From contig NZ_CP036276.1 in assembly GCF_007747995.1 (NCBI RefSeq), forward strand, positions 7,430,001 to 7,494,000: a stretch of DNA of 64,000 nt, in the 5' to 3' direction. The translations under genes were made by a program, and so were the position numbers. A model generated the notes under the pieces. That model did no database searches, had not been told where the DNA came from, and saw only the letters and a list, made by a program, of their open reading frames with translations. The number at the start of each line of letters is the position of its first letter. Positions within the stretch are counted from its first letter, which is position 1. The DNA is from Symmachiella dynata. GTDB taxonomy: Bacteria > Planctomycetota > Planctomycetia > Planctomycetales > Planctomycetaceae. Shown here piece after piece: positions 1 to 10,457 of the stretch.

Positions 1-948
1 GTACACGCGTCCCAATTCGATATTGATCCACGTCTGAATCTTTTCACCGGGCGGCAAGACCAACCAACCGGTGTCATGTCCCGCTTCTTCGAGATTGACC
101 GCGTCGGTGACACAGGTATACGGTTCGAGACAAACACTGCGGCCGGTGGGGGGTGTATAGACGACCAGTTCGCGAAAAATCGAATCGGTTTTTTGTGAGA
201 TCTGTAATCCCGCTTTTTCGTCCATAGCCAACGTTTCAATGTGACCGTTTTGCGGCTCAACACCGGTCAGTACGTCGTCCAAGGGGCGATCTCCCAAGCG
301 ACGTCCTTCGCGCAGGTCGACATGCTCATCGACGGGGACTTTTTTCCCCGTGGGCAGACAGTTGATCAATTCCCACGACTCGGCCGCGGGTGCCTGGACG
401 AGGCAATCGGTCGCTCCGCTGTCACCGGCCAGTGGCATGCGAAAATAGGCGTGCGTGCCGAATCCCCAGGGCAGCGGATCCTGACTGGGGTTGGTAATCG
501 TGATTTGGCAACCCAACGTCGATCCGGCAACTTCGTAGCGGAGTTCCAAAATGAAATCGGTCGGCCAATGTGGTAGGCGGTCCGGCGCATCGACGCTCAG
601 TTGGAATTCGCCGACGACGAAATTCGTGCCCGACGATGTGACTCGCCACGGACGGTCCAATACGAAACCATGGATCGCATTCCCATCGCCATCGAGTTCG
701 GTGAGTTGAAAATCCTGATCGTTCCAACGATAGCGGCCTTCACGGATTCGATTGGGAAACGGGAACAGAATGGGAATCCCGTTCCCACTGGCCCGCCCGC
801 CGCCGGCAGAAAAATCGGGTTCCGCGTCGAGCACTTCAATCAGTTCGCCGTCGACCGGAGCCTGGAAGGAATAACAATTGAAACCGAACTCAGCCAGAAT
901 CTTGGCTTCTGCGCCGGAGTTTGGATCACGAATCACAATGGGTTCCAT
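1..948 (-). CDS. Aldose 1-epimerase family protein (partial, 3' end outside window)
   Basis: The frame is open from an ATG at 948 to the window edge (316 codons), so the C-terminus is missing. The translation shows the GalM-type beta-sandwich signatures: a GIPILFPFPNRI stretch at about residues 57-68, HGF at 93-95 and GTHAYFR at about 164-170, where the family carries an active-site His. Members interconvert alpha and beta anomers of aldoses, or of phosphorylated hexoses in the YeaD branch. No signal peptide is visible, so a cytoplasmic location is expected. Nearest neighbour is the YqgE gene upstream on the same strand, 239 bp away, so co-transcription is not certain. Exact substrate cannot be told. 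Confidence 0.8.
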   Translation of the reverse strand, partial: MEPIVIRDPNSGAEAKILAEFGFNCYSFQAPVDGELIEVLDAEPDFSAGGGRASGNGIPILFPFPNRIREGRYRWNDQDFQLTELDGDGNAIHGFVLDRPWRVTSSGTNFVVGEFQLSVDAPDRLPHWPTDFILELRYEVAGSTLGCQITITNPSQDPLPWGFGTHAYFRMPLAGDSGATDCLVQAPAAESWELINCLPTGKKVPVDEHVDLREGRRLGDRPLDDVLTGVEPQNGHIETLAMDEKAGLQISQKTDSIFRELVVYTPPTGRSVCLEPYTCVTDAVNLEEAGHDTGWLVLPPGEKIQTWINIELGRVY

Positions 949-1187
949 GGGCCACTTTCGTCAGTTGATAGCAGTTGTCTGAATACGGCAGCGGGGTTCG
1001 GCGGAGTTCAAGCCAGTGCACAAATCACTGAGTCGCCGCCCATCCCACCACACGTAAGAGGTCCCGGCACTCATGCCGGTAGTATTGAAAAAAATATTAA
1101 GTTGTGTTCGGTTACGTGAGCACGAATCCTCGGGGGCTTCGTTGAGGGAACAGCCATCGGCCACATGACCGACAGGCGGCGATCCCG

Positions 1188-1754
1188 CTAATTCAATTCG
1201 GGGTTTCCGTTGCTGGCGGGGACTACACCCGATTGACGACCGGCAATCTCAACCAATTTTTCCCAGAGTTCATACGGATCGTCTTGCAACACATGCTCGG
1301 CTGTGGCTGGTACGGTCAACCAATCGCCGCGCGCCAATTCCCCCTGTAGTTGATAGGGCGCCCACCCCGCGCACCCGCGAAAAATCCGAAACTTGATGTC
1401 CTTGTCGCCATCGGCGATCCGCTGCACCACATCCTGAAAAGCATTGGCCGTACTGCCCACATACAATCCGGGGAGCAACGGTTGCTCATTGAATTCCACG
1501 TCTCCCGCATTGTGCAAAATAAACAGCGCCGATGGCTCGACCGGCCCGCCGGTGTAGACTAAGTCCTTAATGCCCGGCAGGTCGAAATGGTCCGTTAACG
1601 CCTCCTGCACGGAGGTTTTTGACGGTTGATTTAAAATCAGCCCCATCGACCCGTTTTCGCCATCCTCGACCATCAACACGACCGATTTGAAAAAATGCGG
1701 GTCCCGCAGTCCCTTCACAGCCATCAGAAAATGCGCGCGTAGCGATTTGGGCAT
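1188..1754 (-). CDS. YqgE/AlgH family protein (DUF179)
   Basis: A 188-residue protein with the family landmarks: a start rich in LRAHFLMA, then FKSVVLMVEDGENGSMGLILNQP, a GGPVEP turn, and FRGCAGWAPYQLQGEL followed by WL near the C-terminus (the DxxxxFRGYAGWxxGQL block of the family). Length matches the usual 180-200 residues. The ATG at 1754 is preferred over upstream in-frame codons because AGGAG lies 4 nt before it and family homology begins there. The biochemical function of YqgE is unknown; it was first linked to alginate regulation in Pseudomonas. It is single-copy here with no obvious functional partner beside it. Confidence 0.88.
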   Translation of the reverse strand: MPKSLRAHFLMAVKGLRDPHFFKSVVLMVEDGENGSMGLILNQPSKTSVQEALTDHFDLPGIKDLVYTGGPVEPSALFILHNAGDVEFNEQPLLPGLYVGSTANAFQDVVQRIADGDKDIKFRIFRGCAGWAPYQLQGELARGDWLTVPATAEHVLQDDPYELWEKLVEIAGRQSGVVPASNGNPELN

Positions 1755-1941
1755 GATGCTCCTGACTGAGTGAAGATGAGGAAAGTTGGATGGGACCACT
1801 CAATTATAACCACGAATTCCCGCAAAATGTAAGCGCCGGGCAACCAAAGTTTTGCCCGGCCGGCCTTTCTCACCGACTGGTCACCTCGAGGATGTCCGAC
1901 AAGTCACTTGAGGTCGCTGGACATAAGTGCAGGAAGTGCCG

Positions 1942-2790
1942 CTATCCCGGCTCTTCAGCCGGTTTCCAGTCGCCCCAATGCTCCAAATAGTGCGCATAAG
2001 CGGGGCTGTCGGCCGATCGTTCGCCCAGCCATTGCTTTGTCGCCGCCACGATCTCCTGTTCTCGGTCCAATTTGAGTGCCCCGGTCATCACTTGGCTGCG
2101 CAAAAACACGAAATAGGTGTCCAACACGTCGCAGCGGCAGTAATCATTGATTTCGTCGGCACGACCCGCTTCGTACATGTCCTGAACTTGCGATCCGTCG
2201 ATGCCGGTTTTTCCCGGTTTGCCAATCAAGTTGGCCAACAAATTCAGTCCGCCGGTCATCCGCCCCGCACCGAAATTCGTGAAAAAGTCCATCAAATCGA
2301 AGTGGGACTCGAGATTGTAGCGATTTCGTGACTGTTCGAAGGAACGGTCATGGATGTTGTACCAGGTTGGCAGACTGATCCCGTAGCGATAGGCGGCCAA
2401 TTCCATCACCGGCATGTCATAGCCGCGACCATTGAAGGTGACAAATGTGGGACGTCCGTAATGCGACCAACCGTCCCAGAACAATTTGGTGATCACGTGC
2501 GGACGATAGGCGGGAGCGTCCAGCACAACCAAATCGATCAATTCAAAATCGCCGCTGATTTTTCCGACGGCCACCGAGATCGGCAGCATGAAAGTCGGCG
2601 GAATAAAATCTTTGCCGTCGCCCCGCTGTTCGATCAATTCATCCCGATACGCCCGCACCGCTTCGGCCGGGGTGTAGTCTTTACCCGGATACCGCACCTT
2701 CGCAATCAAATCGCCATCAGCGATAGCTTCGACGTCGAAGACCAAATACTGGACCTGCTGCCCCATTTGTGCCGCTCGTAAATTTGCCAT
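1942..2790 (-). CDS. 3'-5' exonuclease, PolB-like DEDDy family
   Basis: A 282-residue protein carrying all three DEDDy exonuclease motifs: Exo I FDVEAI (Asp19, Glu21), Exo II FNGRGYD (Asn120 to Asp125) and Exo III YCRCD (Tyr217, Asp221). This matches the stand-alone 'predicted 3'-5' exonuclease related to DNA polymerase B' family (PF10108). It is expected to remove nucleotides from single-stranded 3' ends; the physiological role is not settled. The ATG at 2790 has AGGAGG about 10 nt upstream. It is divergent from the MoxR gene at 3160. A perfect 7-bp hairpin (2952-2969) lies in the intergenic space. Confidence 0.85.
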   Translation of the reverse strand: MANLRAAQMGQQVQYLVFDVEAIADGDLIAKVRYPGKDYTPAEAVRAYRDELIEQRGDGKDFIPPTFMLPISVAVGKISGDFELIDLVVLDAPAYRPHVITKLFWDGWSHYGRPTFVTFNGRGYDMPVMELAAYRYGISLPTWYNIHDRSFEQSRNRYNLESHFDLMDFFTNFGAGRMTGGLNLLANLIGKPGKTGIDGSQVQDMYEAGRADEINDYCRCDVLDTYFVFLRSQVMTGALKLDREQEIVAATKQWLGERSADSPAYAHYLEHWGDWKPAEEPG

Positions 2791-2951
2791 GTTGGTTTTT
2801 CCTCCTCGCGAGGAATAATACCCAGTTGCCGCACGAATGGCACGGGTCGGTTGAGAATTGCCGGAGAGCAGATGCATATTCTGAACCGGCGATGGGTGAC
2901 CAGAACGTCCTTGCCAAATCACCGACAGGCTCCCACCAACCGATCGCCTTC

Positions 2952-2969
2952 AGTCCCGTTTACGGGACT
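2952..2969. repeat. Small perfect hairpin in the divergent exonuclease/moxR intergenic region
   Basis: Seven-base arms AGTCCCG and CGGGACT flank a TTTA loop. It sits between two divergent genes, so it is not a terminator for either of them. A role as an operator or mRNA leader hairpin is possible but unsupported. Confidence 0.4.
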
Positions 2970-3159
2970 TTCCCCGTTGAAAGCGGGTATTAGGCCCAGC
3001 GTTTACGGGGGTTCTCGCTGAAACGGCTTGAGCCATCACAGCAAACGATTCGACGGCAATGCTCCGTCTTTGCAATCGGTCACCCAGTTCGGCTACGATG
3101 AGAGCAGGCTGGTGCAACGTGCCAGCGACGTTTCTTAATGCCGCAAGTACCGAATCACC

Positions 3160-4224
3160 ATGACCGATGCTGCCACCACCAATTCGTCGACTCCCACGGA
3201 CTTGCGCGGGGGGGAAGAACAAGCCCTTGAGCAATTGGCCGGCGCCTATGGACGGATGCGGACCGAGATTGGCAAGGTGATCATCGGCCAGGAACAGACG
3301 GTCGAAGAAATCTTGATCGCCATGTTCTGCCAAGGGCATTGTCTGCTGGTCGGCGTGCCGGGATTGGCGAAGACGTTGCTGGTCAGCACGATTGCCGAAA
3401 TTCTCGAGCTGACCTACCACCGCATTCAGTTCACGCCCGACTTAATGCCCTCGGACATCACCGGCACCGATATTCTACAAGAAGACCCGCAAACCGGTCA
3501 CAATTCGTTCCAGTTTTTAGAAGGTCCGATTTTCGCCAACATGCTGTTGGCCGACGAGATCAACCGGACACCACCCAAAACGCAAGCCGCGTTGTTGGAA
3601 GCGATGCAGGAACGGCACGTGACAGCCGGTTCGCACACCTATCCCCTTCCGCATCCATTTTTTGTGTTGGCCACGCAAAACCCGATCGAGCAAGAAGGGA
3701 CCTATCCGCTGCCCGAAGCGCAGCTCGATCGTTTTATGTTCAACATCGTCGTCAACTATCCCTCGGCCGACGAGGAATTGTTGATCCTCAAACAAACCAC
3801 CGGCGCCGAGACACCAAAACTGTCCCAAGCCCTCAGCGGCGAACAGATTTTGGAACTGCAGTCGCTGGTCCGTCAGGTGCCGGTGGCGGAGCACGTGTTT
3901 GTCTATGCTCGCAATTTGGTTCGGGCCACGCGGCCTGATGAAACCGAAGCCCCAGCGTTCATCAAGGAATACGCCTCATGGGGCGCCGGTCCCCGCGCGG
4001 GGCAATATTTGATTTTGGGAGGCAAGGCCCGCGCGTTGTTAGCAGGCCGCTTTCACGTCACCACCGAAGACATCCGCGCCATCGCCCATCCCGTCCTACG
4101 GCATCGCCTGCTGACGAATTTCCACGCCGACACCGAAGGGATCACCGTCGACGACATCATCGACATGCTGCTCAAAGAGATCCGCCCCCCGCAGGAAACC
4201 CGTGCTGAACAGTTGTTGCGGTAG
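3160..4224 (+). CDS. MoxR family AAA+ ATPase
   Basis: A 354-residue AAA+ protein with Walker A GVPGLAKT (65-72), Walker B LLADEINR (Asp132, Glu133), a sensor-1 stretch [18 protein letters not shown] and the C-terminal lid domain. Length and motifs are typical of MoxR ATPases, which act as chaperones that assemble or activate metal-containing or secreted protein complexes. MoxR genes are usually followed by a DUF58 gene and von Willebrand A-domain genes. Here the next gene is convergent and unrelated, so this copy appears to be orphaned or to work in trans. The start at 3160 is the only ATG in frame before the conserved region. Confidence 0.93.
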   Translation: MTDAATTNSSTPTDLRGGEEQALEQLAGAYGRMRTEIGKVIIGQEQTVEEILIAMFCQGHCLLVGVPGLAKTLLVSTIAEILELTYHRIQFTPDLMPSDITGTDILQEDPQTGHNSFQFLEGPIFANMLLADEINRTPPKTQAALLEAMQERHVTAGSHTYPLPHPFFVLATQNPIEQEGTYPLPEAQLDRFMFNIVVNYPSADEELLILKQTTGAETPKLSQALSGEQILELQSLVRQVPVAEHVFVYARNLVRATRPDETEAPAFIKEYASWGAGPRAGQYLILGGKARALLAGRFHVTTEDIRAIAHPVLRHRLLTNFHADTEGITVDDIIDMLLKEIRPPQETRAEQLLR

Positions 4225-4249
4225 ATCGCAAACTTCACTCAGTCCAGTA

Positions 4250-5542
4250 TTAAACAAGTTCGGAAAGATCCAACTGCTCTTGTGCCGCCCACTGGCGGAG
4301 AATCTGCATTGCGTCGGGCGTCGGATCGGTATTTCGCTTCCCCTGGGCCTGCCACACAAGTTTGGAACGTGGTCTAACTTCAATGGTTAGGACGCGACGC
4401 CGAACGTCCCCGCGACGGACTCTCATCGACCAAATCGATGTTTTTCGACGGGAGCACGCCTTGATGTATGTTGCCACACAATGCCGCATATTTTCCCCAT
4501 CGATATACAAGTCGCGGTCCGTAAGCAACTCGCGAATAGTCCAGATGGCATCATTTTGAATGCAATGAAAGTCGCCAATATTTGTCGGCTCCCAGAACTT
4601 TTTTGCACCAGGTAACAGCAACTGGAGTTGGACTTCATCACGCCAGTTTGCCATGTGTCTCCGTAATGACATCAAGGAGCGTCCGCGCAAAGAAAAGTCG
4701 GGTTGCAACGGCGCCGGGCCCCCTCCGTGCCCCCAGATCAATTCGGCCGGTCGAAACCGCTGCTCAAAAATGAACCTGATGATGCTTTGGATTTCGTCTC
4801 GACAAATGGGCATATTGCGCACCAAAAACCGCAATACGGACTCCCAGTAAGCATCATCAACCGTTGGTGCGCGAAGTAACGTATCCTTGGCAATCAAGCA
4901 GGCCAATCGGTCATCACCTCCCAGCGCGCGGACTTGCGACCAACGTAATGCCGCGAATGGCGACAGGCCGTCTGGAGCTTCCGCAAACCACCGCGCGACC
5001 GGTTTAGTCAACGGAAACTCAAACGGCAATTGAAAACTACGAATGCCGGCGCCGCGTGCGAGATGCAGGTACAGTTCCCGGGGCCAGCTCTCCTCGCCAT
5101 CGGCCCACCACACGTTGGTCAGAAACGACGGGACCGGATATCGATCAAACAGGTGGTGCACCAACGACGACAACTGTTCGTGCGCACTTCCGCAGGGCGG
5201 ACGCCACTGTTCAGGCGACCGCTCCCATTGATCGGCATGCCAATCGTCGCTATGCAATGCGATCCGCGCGCAGGCAGTGACAACGCGCGCGGCTTGCTCA
5301 CCAGACGAGGAGCCCCATACAGAAGCGGGACGCAAAAGATCGCTCGAACGGCGCACAGCGTCAATGATCTGCCAATAGCTTCGCGCATGACGAGGGCTGC
5401 AGTCGGCCGATTTGCGGATCAGGCGATCCAGCCAAACCTTCGAACTCCGACGGCCATGATGAATACACATAACGTGGGCCTGAGTTGAAACATGGAGAGG
5501 CAACGTGGCCGCGCAGACCATCCGCGCAGCAATCGTCGGCAA
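4250..5542 (-). CDS. PcfJ-like domain protein
   Basis: A protein of up to 430 residues. The C-terminal 130 residues carry a PcfJ-like block: DGENMRHCVATYIKAC, then SIWSMR, LTIEV, WQAQGKRNTDPTP and a final W. PcfJ proteins were named on Enterococcus conjugative plasmid pCF10, and related domains are scattered on bacterial chromosomes, including planctomycetes; the function is unknown. The N-terminal two thirds is alpha-helical-looking, Trp-rich and unrecognised. The start is uncertain: the longest frame begins with a TTG at 5542, and ATGs lie at 5521 and 5470, none with a convincing ribosome site. It converges on the MoxR gene with 25 bp between stops. No other conjugation genes are near. Confidence 0.7.
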   Translation of the reverse strand: MPTIAARMVCAATLPLHVSTQAHVMCIHHGRRSSKVWLDRLIRKSADCSPRHARSYWQIIDAVRRSSDLLRPASVWGSSSGEQAARVVTACARIALHSDDWHADQWERSPEQWRPPCGSAHEQLSSLVHHLFDRYPVPSFLTNVWWADGEESWPRELYLHLARGAGIRSFQLPFEFPLTKPVARWFAEAPDGLSPFAALRWSQVRALGGDDRLACLIAKDTLLRAPTVDDAYWESVLRFLVRNMPICRDEIQSIIRFIFEQRFRPAELIWGHGGGPAPLQPDFSLRGRSLMSLRRHMANWRDEVQLQLLLPGAKKFWEPTNIGDFHCIQNDAIWTIRELLTDRDLYIDGENMRHCVATYIKACSRRKTSIWSMRVRRGDVRRRVLTIEVRPRSKLVWQAQGKRNTDPTPDAMQILRQWAAQEQLDLSELV

Positions 5543-5794
5543 CCGTTTTCAACCGTTGCCGGCTCTTCACGTACTGTGTGAGCGTGTCATGGCCTTGGTT
5601 CTATTCTGTTCTGAGTCGCGAAAGAGATGCGGGCCGCTTCAGCGCCGGCATCGGAAAAGACATCGCCGAGTGAGACACCATTTTTGTGATTGGGTTCGCC
5701 GATTGGGCGGCGCGGAACTCTGTGCTACCGCCACGAATCAGTTGGCAGTACGATAGATGCCGATTCGATCGCAACCGAGAAAGGACGACACAGC

Positions 5795-7246
5795 ATGAGA
5801 AGACTCTCAACACTTGCCGTAACATGCCTGTTCTTGGCCATTCCGTTTTTCACCCACGCTATGCCCGTACAAGCAGCAGACGATTCCGCACCACTGCCAT
5901 TCACCGCCGGCACCGCCAAGGCAGTGATTACACCCGATGAACCGTTAACCTTGGTGATGGGGGGCAAGCCGAGTGGGAAGGATCATGACATCTATGCGCG
6001 GGTCTTGGTGTTGAACGATGGGCGGCAGCGGTTGGTGATTGTGACGTATGATCTGAATTGCTTGGACGTGGCGACACCCATCTTGCGCAAGCGCTGTCGC
6101 GATGAATTGGGGATTGATGCGGCGCATTTGATTTTGTTGGCGACCCACAATCATGCAGCACCGATTCAAATCGTGCCGGAGAATTTTGAATACGGCCGCA
6201 CGTTGGCGGATAAAATCTACGGATTGATCGAAACTGCGATTGCCGGGGAGCAAGGTCCGGCGCAAGTCTCCGTCGGTTCCGGACCGGGACACTTTGTGCA
6301 GAGTGTCGGCCACGCGCCGACGGACTACGAGATTCAACTTCTCAAGGTCACCGTCGACGACAAACCGGTCGCGCTGTTGTTCAACCACCCGACGCATCCG
6401 CTGCAGTCGTCGCAGACACGGATCGATGTGGGGCATCCCGGCTATGCCGTCGACGATGTGGAGCAAGCGTTCCCCGGCGCGCTGGCGATGTATGCCGATG
6501 CCTGTGGCGGAAATCAGTTTCCTGATCGGGGCGTGATCATGTTCGGGACGAAAGAACAGGTCCGCGCATTGGGAGGAGAGTTGGCGGCAGCGGTGCTCAA
6601 GATCGCGCGGGGTAAGATGCGCGACGTGACTGGCAAAATCCAGGCCAAACTGGAAGTCATCTCGCTGCCGTTGGCCGACCCCATCCCCTTAGACGAAGCA
6701 CGAAAACTGGCCGAGGGGGTGCCCATGAATATCGGCTACGTGCCCTACCCCCATCCTGATCGCGGGACAAATTGGATCCGTGCGTTGATGAAACATTACG
6801 ACGAAAACATCCCCTTCCCCAAACGGACCACCGACCGAGTTTGCACCGACGATGCGTTTTTGGTTCGCGAATACGAAACACCGCGTGATTTTCCCTGCAA
6901 GTACGAAGAAGTCATCGTTGCCCGCATCGGACCAATGGCGTTTGTGGCGATGCAGGGGGAGGTCTGCGCGCCGATCGGTATGCGGATCAAAGACCAACTG
7001 CGCCGCGTCGGTTTGCCGATGATGGTCTTCGCCTATATGGGGGAACATAATCTGTACATCCCCACCCGCGAATTGGTGCGGCTCGATGCGTATCAAGCGA
7101 AAGTCATCCGCACCCAATACGCCTCACCCGTCGGCTGGGCGCCGGAGGTCGAGGATGAAATGGTTCGCGGCGTACTGAAACTCGTCCGTTCGATGTTTGA
7201 GGATGTCCCCGCAACGAAGACGCTGGGCCTGGACGAGATGCGGTGA
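5795..7246 (+). CDS. Neutral/alkaline ceramidase-like secreted protein
   Basis: A 483-residue protein beginning with a clear Sec signal peptide (MRRLSTLAV core, cleavage after VQAA). The mature part starts with AGTAKAVITPDEPLTLVMGG and continues with DLNCLD and LLATHNHAAP. These resemble the N-terminal zinc-binding domain of neutral/alkaline non-lysosomal ceramidases (PF04734), in which the HxH pair binds metal. Planctomycetes have many paralogues without proven ceramide activity; a secreted amidase or hydrolase is the safe reading. The ATG at 5795 is chosen because AAGGA precedes it and the signal peptide begins there. It is probably monocistronic; the next gene starts 117 bp later on the same strand. 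Confidence 0.75.
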   Translation: MRRLSTLAVTCLFLAIPFFTHAMPVQAADDSAPLPFTAGTAKAVITPDEPLTLVMGGKPSGKDHDIYARVLVLNDGRQRLVIVTYDLNCLDVATPILRKRCRDELGIDAAHLILLATHNHAAPIQIVPENFEYGRTLADKIYGLIETAIAGEQGPAQVSVGSGPGHFVQSVGHAPTDYEIQLLKVTVDDKPVALLFNHPTHPLQSSQTRIDVGHPGYAVDDVEQAFPGALAMYADACGGNQFPDRGVIMFGTKEQVRALGGELAAAVLKIARGKMRDVTGKIQAKLEVISLPLADPIPLDEARKLAEGVPMNIGYVPYPHPDRGTNWIRALMKHYDENIPFPKRTTDRVCTDDAFLVREYETPRDFPCKYEEVIVARIGPMAFVAMQGEVCAPIGMRIKDQLRRVGLPMMVFAYMGEHNLYIPTRELVRLDAYQAKVIRTQYASPVGWAPEVEDEMVRGVLKLVRSMFEDVPATKTLGLDEMR

Positions 7247-7362
7247 CGACCAACTACAGGATCCATCTTGACCGGTGAGTCATTCGCTGTTAAAGACGCG
7301 CTCGCTTCTCTCTCGTTCCCCTGACTGTCCGTCCATTCATCTCGCAACCTCGAGGTGCTGTT

Positions 7363-8334
7363 ATGCCGTGCGCTCGTCTTGAAACGCTATTGCGGCGTGG
7401 ATTGTTGGGGCTCCTCGCAGCGATGCTGTTGTTCCCGGTCACCGGATGCGCGTCATTGCTTTCTGAGATCATGGTCAGCGCGCCGAATCGGTTCAATCCG
7501 TTTGGCTCGAAAAACATGCTTTCGCCTCCCGAACGGAAACTCCTGGGAGTCGATCAACAGTTTCGCGTCGAGGTCGGGCCGCCGGATGCCAAGCTTGCTG
7601 TTTCGGTGATCGAGCCCGAGAACTTTGCCGAGCCGCGGGGGACAATTCTTGTGCTGCACGGCATTTGGAATCGCAGCATTTGGATGCTGGGCACGGCGCA
7701 GATGTTCGCTGATGAAGGTTACCGCGCGGTGCTGGTCGATTTGCGAGGGCACGGAGCGTCGACCGGGAAATGGTTGACCTATGGACCCCGTGAATCGCGC
7801 GACATCTCGCAAGTGATCGATGCGTTGCAAGAGCGTGAATTGGTGGCTGGCCGATTGGGTGTGTATGGTATTTCTTATGGAGCAACAACTTCGATCCATG
7901 TGGCCGGCGGCGATCCGCGGATTTCTGCCGTGGTGGCCGTTGCGCCGTTTAGCAAAATGCGCGACGAAGTCCCCGACTATTCGCGGACCATCCTGCCGGG
8001 CATCGAGGACTGGGTCTCGGACGATACCTTTGAAGAAGCGGTCGATGCAGCCGGCGACCAAGGAGGTTTCGACCCTGACATGTCCGACGCTCTGGAAGCG
8101 ATTCGCAAGACCGATGCCCCGGTGCTGATCATGCATGGGCAGGACGATTGGTTGGTTCCGCCGTATCACTCGATGCGGCTATACGAAGCGGGACGGGATC
8201 ATGCCGAATTGGTGCTCATGCCTCGCTTGGGACACATCTCCATCTGGTTTGATGCCGAGGGCGAAGTGGCCGCCAAGGCAAAGAATTGGTTCGAGCGGCA
8301 TCTGGCAAGCGGACCAAAATCCGCCGCGCCATAA
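7363..8334 (+). CDS. Alpha/beta hydrolase lipoprotein
   Basis: A 323-residue protein with an N-terminal lipobox (VTGCA, Cys29), so it should be membrane-anchored outside the cytoplasm. The hydrolase fold is intact: oxyanion region LVLHGIWN (about 97-104), nucleophile elbow GISYG with Ser171, an acidic residue in HGQDDWLVPP and a catalytic His in RLGHISIW near residue 295. Overall it resembles the serine aminopeptidase S33/BAAT-type esterases. The substrate is unknown. It follows the ceramidase-like gene by 117 bp on the same strand and could share its transcript, suggesting a joint role in degrading extracellular esters or amides (inference). Confidence 0.82.
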   Translation: MPCARLETLLRRGLLGLLAAMLLFPVTGCASLLSEIMVSAPNRFNPFGSKNMLSPPERKLLGVDQQFRVEVGPPDAKLAVSVIEPENFAEPRGTILVLHGIWNRSIWMLGTAQMFADEGYRAVLVDLRGHGASTGKWLTYGPRESRDISQVIDALQERELVAGRLGVYGISYGATTSIHVAGGDPRISAVVAVAPFSKMRDEVPDYSRTILPGIEDWVSDDTFEEAVDAAGDQGGFDPDMSDALEAIRKTDAPVLIMHGQDDWLVPPYHSMRLYEAGRDHAELVLMPRLGHISIWFDAEGEVAAKAKNWFERHLASGPKSAAP

Positions 8335-8670
8335 GTGTCGTTGGTGCGATCCGATCCGGTCAAAATCATCGGTCGTCGCGGCTGTGACGACTGGTTGCGT
8401 TACAACGCATAATTGGCCGCATAGTCGGCACGTTTCGTTTTGGCAACGTTGAATTCCCGCAACTTGCACGAGATGCCCACGCAAAATTTGACTCCGAGGC
8501 ATGTGGGGTCTAGTTTTTGGTGCCCTTCACTCGAGTAACGTTCATGAGCGAAAATAGGGCTTGAACTGCTACTCGGGAGGGATCGCGCCTCCCACGTCGT
8601 GATTGTACTTTCAACTTGGCCTTCCCCCCGAGCCCTGAAGTAGGGCGCCTGGATTGAGACTTCAGACAGC
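8335..8670. other. Intergenic region before the AAA ATPase gene
   Basis: 336 bp without a credible coding frame. No tRNA, strong palindrome or T-run terminator was recognised. It presumably contains the promoter of the gene starting at 8671, but no convincing -35/-10 pair was found by eye. Confidence 0.4.
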
Positions 8671-10233
8671 ATGACCGACAGCTCCGACAAATTGACACCT
8701 GCCCAGTTCCTCTCGCAACTGAAACGGGACACCTCCTCCGCTGACGATTCCGTCGCAGCAGATTATGGGGGCATTCCGAATTTTGACGACCTCGACTTTT
8801 CCGACCTCGAGCAAACCAATGCGACAGAGCAGGACGATTCCGAAGGCGACGAAGGACAAGATTCAGCGGAACAAAACGACGCCGAGGAATCGCCGCGCGA
8901 CCACCAACAACTCAACGAACTGTTCGAGCGGGTGCATACCCTGCTGGGTACGGAAAATCAACAGGAAGGCGACGTCTGGTCGCCGCCCGAACCGGAAACC
9001 ATCGAGGATACCGGGCTGGGTTTCGAAGAGATCGAACGGTTGGTTCTGAAATACCTGATGGCCCGCGGTGCCGCTGCTGGACGAGCGGTGGCCACGCACA
9101 TCTGCATACCGTTTCAGATCATCGATCCACTGTTGAAAAGTCTCAAAGCCGATAAGCTTGTGATTTTCAAGAACTCGGCCACGATGGGGGACTACGAATA
9201 TACGCTCACCGACCTGGGACGCGAACGCGCGCGGCGGTATAGCGAAGAATGCACCTATTTTGGCTCCGCCATGGTGCCGCTGCAGGACTACCTGATTGCG
9301 ATGGAAGTCCAAAGCATCGCCAAGCAGGAGGCGACCGAAGAAAACCTGAAGGAAGCATTTTCGGATCTGATCATCGAACAAGCGATGCTCGACCAACTCG
9401 GACCGGCGATTAACTCGGGACGCGGGATGTTTCTGTTTGGATATCCTGGTAACGGAAAGACCAGTATCGCCGAACGGGTCACCGGTTGTTTTGGGTCCAC
9501 GATTTGGATTCCCCGAACACTGGGAATCGATGGCGATATCATCCGACTGTACGACCCGGCCATCCACGAAAAAGTCGACGACGATAACAAATCGGAGGGG
9601 ATCCTCTCCATGAGCTCCTACGACCGCCGTTGGGTACAAATCGTGCGTCCCACGGTCGTCGTCGGTGGTGAATTGACGATGGAAGAGTTGGAAGTCCGGC
9701 AGAATCCCGCCAACAAGTTGTGCGAAGCCCCGCTCCAACTGAAAAGCAACTGCGGTACGCTGGTCATCGACGACTTCGGACGGCAACGGATGTCGACCGA
9801 TGAGTTGCTCAACCGCTGGATCGTCCCGTTGGAAAAACGCTACGACTTTTTGAATCTCCCTTCCGGTAAGAAGATCCAAGTCCCGTTTGACCAGTTGATT
9901 ATTTTCTCCACAAACCTGGAACCCAAGGACCTGGTGGACGAAGCGTTTCTGCGGCGGATTCCCTATAAGATCGAAGCCACAAACCCCAGCGCAGACATGT
10001 TCCATCAACTGTTTGAATTGATGGCACCAATGCAAGGATTTCAATACGACAAAGGGGTCGTGGATTACTTAATTCAAACGCATTACGTCGAAACTGAACG
10101 CGAAATGCGGGCTTGCCATCCTCGCGACTTGTTGCTGCAGATCCGCAACTTTTGTACTTATAAAGGGTTGCCCAAGAAAATGACCGCCGAAGCGATCGAC
10201 ATTGCGTGTTCTAATTATTTCACCGTGATGTAA
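8671..10233 (+). CDS. AAA ATPase with N-terminal winged-helix-like region (planctomycete type)
   Basis: A 520-residue protein. Residues 1-95 are acidic and low in complexity (many Asp/Glu/Gln), probably disordered. Residues about 115-200 look like a winged-helix domain ([18 protein letters not shown] to [14 protein letters not shown]). The C-terminal half is an ATPase with Walker A GYPGNGKT (257-264), Walker B VIDDFG (about 366-371) and an FSTN sensor-1 stretch followed by arginine-rich [10 protein letters not shown]. This combination is common in planctomycetes, but no specific role is known to me. The gene precedes a UbiB gene by 224 bp. It resembles ATPases annotated beside pilus or secretion loci elsewhere, but none are present here. 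Confidence 0.75.
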   Translation: MTDSSDKLTPAQFLSQLKRDTSSADDSVAADYGGIPNFDDLDFSDLEQTNATEQDDSEGDEGQDSAEQNDAEESPRDHQQLNELFERVHTLLGTENQQEGDVWSPPEPETIEDTGLGFEEIERLVLKYLMARGAAAGRAVATHICIPFQIIDPLLKSLKADKLVIFKNSATMGDYEYTLTDLGRERARRYSEECTYFGSAMVPLQDYLIAMEVQSIAKQEATEENLKEAFSDLIIEQAMLDQLGPAINSGRGMFLFGYPGNGKTSIAERVTGCFGSTIWIPRTLGIDGDIIRLYDPAIHEKVDDDNKSEGILSMSSYDRRWVQIVRPTVVVGGELTMEELEVRQNPANKLCEAPLQLKSNCGTLVIDDFGRQRMSTDELLNRWIVPLEKRYDFLNLPSGKKIQVPFDQLIIFSTNLEPKDLVDEAFLRRIPYKIEATNPSADMFHQLFELMAPMQGFQYDKGVVDYLIQTHYVETEREMRACHPRDLLLQIRNFCTYKGLPKKMTAEAIDIACSNYFTVM

Positions 10234-10457
10234 TCGGCGATCCGTCATGTCGCCTGCACTGCCGAACCGCCTGATTGATTCTCCGCCTCCAATAGCGGAT
10301 AGTAACATCCCGTCCGGACGAAGAATGGCGATCCTGAGGTTGTTCCTCTCTGGTACAAGACAAAGCATGACGGCCGGCATCCGTATTGGGGGACGAACTG
10401 TCGCACAACGATGTGCCGCATCGATGATCTTCCGTCCCGGCTCACTGGAGGGCCATT

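Noticed and set aside
4250-5542. Conjugative plasmid or ICE remnant suggested by PcfJ
   Set aside because: No relaxase, coupling protein, integrase or other transfer gene is near, and PcfJ-like domains also occur in unrelated chromosomal contexts.
8863-10044. Minus-strand frame of 393 codons
   Set aside because: It is antisense to the AAA ATPase, whose motifs are all on the plus strand.
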